Source: Allantophomopsis cytisporea (taxonomy: Eukaryota; Ascomycota; Leotiomycetes; Phacidiales; Phacidiaceae). From it: DNA of 64,000 nt. Shown piece after piece: positions 61,002 through 64,000 of this stretch (the first letter of the stretch is position 1; each line of letters begins with the position of its first letter). The stretch lies in NCBI GenBank assembly GCA_024752435.1, contig CP103035.1, forward strand, positions 2,229,465 through 2,293,464, read 5' to 3'. The translations under genes were made by a program, and so were the position numbers. The notes beneath the pieces are model-generated. The model was not told where the DNA came from and ran no database searches. It worked only from the letters and a program-made list of their open reading frames with translations.

Positions 61002-61424
61002 TATTACAGCCTTGTACTACAACCTACGATTATAACAAATATAAAAAGCTGTAACAAGGTTATATATTAAGAATTACAGGACGGTACAGTTATATAATAG
61101 AACTGTACATATAAAAAAGAACTGTATATTCTCCTATAGAACTATACAGTTCCCCGAAGATAGATATAGTTCTCTAAAGTAAGAAGCAACTATATAGATC
61201 TCTGTATTTCCTTAGTAGATAGGAGCTTTATATTCAACTTCAATCAATACTTTGTTACCTACCTTTGTCTATACCTTTGCTAGAGTATTAAGTTATATAC
61301 TTTGATACTAACAGCAACTACTTAGTCTTACTAGAGAGCTTCTACCTCTTTGTATATCGTACTAGTATATACAACCGCTAAAAAGCTTATGCTTTACTAC
61401 CTACCTAGCAGCAAAGATGTAATA
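61002..61424 (+). repeat. 3' LTR of element 2
   Basis: 423 bp, equal in length to the 5' LTR, from TATTACAGCC to GATGTAATA, followed by TAAAC. Confidence 0.9.
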
Positions 61425-61429
61425 TAAAC
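61425..61429. repeat. Target-site duplication TAAAC, right
   Basis: Right-hand copy of the duplication at 54580-54584. Confidence 0.85.
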
Positions 61430-62309
61430 ATTCTATTATATAGGCCTATATCTACAATTCTTTCAAGTAGATAGTAGTTTAGTTATATAGTAGCAACTAC
61501 TCTAACTATTTAATCTACTTGTACTTAAAAAACTCTCCTTTTAAAAGCAGGTTGAAAACTAGCTTGCCTAGTACCTAACTACTACTTAAGCTACTTAAGA
61601 AAAATTCTAGGCTATAGTTCTATATACTATTAAAGCTTCTCCCTAGCTTAAAAAGATATAGTAGCAAAAATACCTATAAAGCTATAGCTTCTAAGAAGTA
61701 GCCTAGTTGATTGAACTACTACTTTTAATAGCTGTAAATAGTAATATTGCTACCTCTAATTCTTCCCTTCTACTTATTTTAACTACCTTCAACTACTTTA
61801 TTGAGTAAGTATAGGCTTCCTTGGAAAGTAGATTAGTCAATATATTTAATTAATATAAGATTGCTAGCTTCTACTACAACTAAACATTTAAGCGTCTACT
61901 TACCTTTAAACTTTAAAGTAGTATATACTAGATATATAAAGGCATTTAGAAATAGCTCTTCTACTTTATATACTGCCTAGTTTACTAGCAGCAAATACTA
62001 TCCCTCCTATTTTAGTTTACAAGTAGGCAAGCCTCGGCCTTCTAGCTTTTAATTAAAGCTACTAACCAAGCTACTAATTAAAAAATATTGTATAGAGGCT
62101 TTAATCCTAGTAATAGAACTATATAAAAAAAAGCGAATTAATGGCTTAACTCTATATACTTTAACCTCTATATAGAGTTGTTTAACTATTTTAATACTAT
62201 ATTCTATTAGCGAATATATTTCCTGTCTGTATACCTATACAAATAATATACGGCTGTATATACAGAATATATACCTGCTAGCTAGCAAATATATTCTCCA
62301 AACGCCAAG
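61430..62309. other. AT-rich RIP-altered DNA, no gene
   Basis: TA-rich DNA with CTACT and TATATA phrases; no open frame or recognised element. Confidence 0.6.
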
Positions 62310-62645
62310 CCCAAACGTCTTTGCTAAAATTTTGTAGCGCTAAAACATCTTTGCCAACGCTCGTATAATATCCTCGCCAAATTCTCCTATACAAAATAGC
62401 GCGGCTGTATATATTAGCAAGATTGCTAACGTCGGGATCCTTGACAATTATATACTTCCTATTTATACTTTCGCTAAGGTCTAAATTATAGCAGGTTGTA
62501 AAAACACGCTCGCTAAATATACATCCCAATGTACCCTACTATATATAGGCAAAATATCCTTGCTAAATGTCTTCGCTAAATATACTTTTCTAATATACCC
62601 TAGTATATATAGGCAAAACGTCCTTGCCAAACGTTTTTGCTAAAG
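62310..62645. repeat. Short interspersed motif array
   Basis: Variants of AAACGTCYTTGCYAAA recur about eight times. Within it a unit of about 55-65 bp (ACCCTASTATATATAGGCAAAA followed by the motif) is repeated in tandem at about 62532-62640. A minus-strand open frame of 83 codons crosses it and is probably a by-product. Confidence 0.6.
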
Positions 62646-62789
62646 GTTAGTAGTAGCTGCTACTATCTATACAGAGTTAGTTAGCTATCGCCTACAAAGA
62701 ATATTATATACTTTCTAGTAGTATTAGTATTCATCTGTATTAATGCAATAGCCAACAACTCTCTAAGAATACTATTAGTACAACTACAA

Positions 62790-63990
62790 CGATGTCTACC
62801 TACTTTATACCTCTTTTATATAACGTACTCTTCAAAGCTATTATATATATAACCTGTAGCTATACTATCTTTGCAGACGAAGCTAAAATAAGCCGGTACT
62901 TTATTATTTATTATAAAAGCATACCTATTAATACCTATAAGACTACTATACAACAACTTAGCTAAACCGATGCTATCTCGAATACAGACGACCCTAGAAT
63001 CAAAAGTACAGCTACTATAGGCTATTATCTAAATCTTAAGTTGTTTGTTAGTAGATTCTCGTGTATTACCGACTATTGCAACTACTACTTTATCAATCAA
63101 AATAGCTTCTACCGATATTAATACCTTGTCTATTTCAAAGAAGAGGCCTAGTCCAAACTATATATATATCTACAAATACTCTTTACAATACCTTTAGCTC
63201 TCTATTATCCTATTGTAGTCCCTAGCCTAGGCAAAGAAACTACAACAGAAGAAACAATAGATATACTAGAATATAAAAAAGTCTACTACGATTACCTATA
63301 AAATCTCTAAAAGGCCTTCTATACTGTCTTTATCTTAAGTACTAACTAAAAGCTATTGCTGTAGGATAAAGAGATATAGTAGCTAACCTTCTTTGCTAGT
63401 ATACCTATTACTAAGCTAAAGAAGCTCTTAGCTACAAGTATTATATTAGACCTTTTTTACTACGCCTTTATTACTTAAGCTATATACAACGTCCTTTTGA
63501 AACTCCAAGTCGCTAGACTAGGTCGTTCAAAATATATGTTACAACTGCTATACTCTATTAGTAATACTATATTGCTAAAGCTATTCTACTTTATTGAAGT
63601 CTAGTCCTAGCCGGGCTATTTTCAATACTAGCAGCAATTTATACTCTTCCTCCTACAAGCTAAATCAAAGCCTATTGCAAAAAGACTTTCTATTTCTTCT
63701 ACCTAGTCCCTATACCTTTACAATATTGAGGTTGCTATATAGTATAGTCCTATTAACAATAAGAATCTTAAAAAAGCTATTATTAGCTTTAGTTCTATAG
63801 TTATCTAGCAAGCTATAACAGAGACTCCCTTTAACAGCCTACTTGTATACTAGCTCGGTATAAATAGGTTCAATTTAAATACTCTTATATAGAATCGGAG
63901 TAATCAACAAGTATTTATACTATCCAAGGTAATCTACTACCTTTGTCTATTTACATTAGATATATACAATTAGTATTATAACGAGACTAA
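62790..63990 (+). pseudogene. Decayed long ORF of unknown family
   Basis: One plus frame runs about 400 codons with stops that are almost all TAG or TAA, the pattern of RIP on a real coding sequence. Readable patches include FADEAKISRYFIIYY, VPSLGKETTTEETIDILEY, LARLG-like VARLGRSKYMLQLLY and NNKNLKKAIISFSS. No family is recognised. It may be a transposon-encoded or telomere-proximal type protein; it runs to the edge of the window. Confidence 0.45.
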
Positions 63991-64000
63991 TAGTATACGG

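Larger units (their letters stand above)
54585..61424 (+). mobile_element. RIP-inactivated Ty3/gypsy chromovirus, element 2
   Basis: A 6,840 bp element with two 423 bp LTRs and a 5 bp target duplication, in the same orientation as 13657-20461 and closely related internally from gag to chromodomain. LTR 3' halves match those of element 1, but the U3 portion (about 54625-54760) is different and longer. The frames contain many TAG/TAA codons. The polymerase box here reads AYLDD, so this copy keeps the aspartates that element 1 lost, but it is still dead because of the stops. Confidence 0.95.

Overview
The window looks like nuclear DNA of a filamentous ascomycete (Pezizomycotina). Genes carry many 45-75 nt introns with GT..AG borders and CTAAC/CTGAC-type branch points, there is a Zn2Cys6 transcription factor, and two long AT-rich blocks hold Ty3/gypsy retrotransposons whose Trp and Gln codons have become TAG/TAA, the mark of repeat-induced point mutation (RIP). 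The species cannot be named from the sequence.

Layout. 1-4.2 kb: no convincing gene; a minisatellite, a pyrimidine-rich repeat and an old solo LTR. 4.2-12.5 kb: a diverged tandem segmental duplication. Each unit carries a three-exon minus-strand gene of the same family, a broken Myb/SANT remnant downstream, and unrecognised homologous DNA upstream. Only the second copy (8792-10929) keeps its Myb/SANT domain. 12.5-22.7 kb: an AT-rich RIP block with a complete but dead chromodomain-type gypsy element (13657-20461; 402 bp LTRs; ACAAT target duplication). 22.7-53.9 kb: an island of normal composition with genes. 53.9-64.0 kb: a second RIP block with a related element (54585-61424; 423 bp LTRs; TAAAC duplication) and AT-rich debris.

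The island begins with a giant gene (24020-33475, about 3,100 codons, four exons) of the fungal DUF6606/DUF3638/DUF3645 family. Its first 1,758 codons hold 17 in-frame stops and no frameshift, while the last 1,346 codons are fully open. Seven apparently intact genes follow: a Zn2Cys6 regulator, a mitochondrial FAD D-lactate/2-hydroxyacid dehydrogenase, a thiamine-diphosphate (ThDP) 2-keto-acid lyase, a secreted nitrilase with an intact triad, an alpha/beta hydrolase, a secreted amidase and a class II aldolase. Together they could make a catabolic cluster: nitrile or amide to carboxylic acid outside the cell, then 2-hydroxyacid to 2-keto acid to aldehyde inside. This is inferred from families and proximity. 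The dehydrogenase and ThDP enzyme share a divergent promoter region that contains a repeated CGG-N11-CGG motif, a plausible site for the neighbouring Zn2Cys6 protein.

Exon joins were checked by reading-frame phase and family consensus read by eye; no database search was possible.
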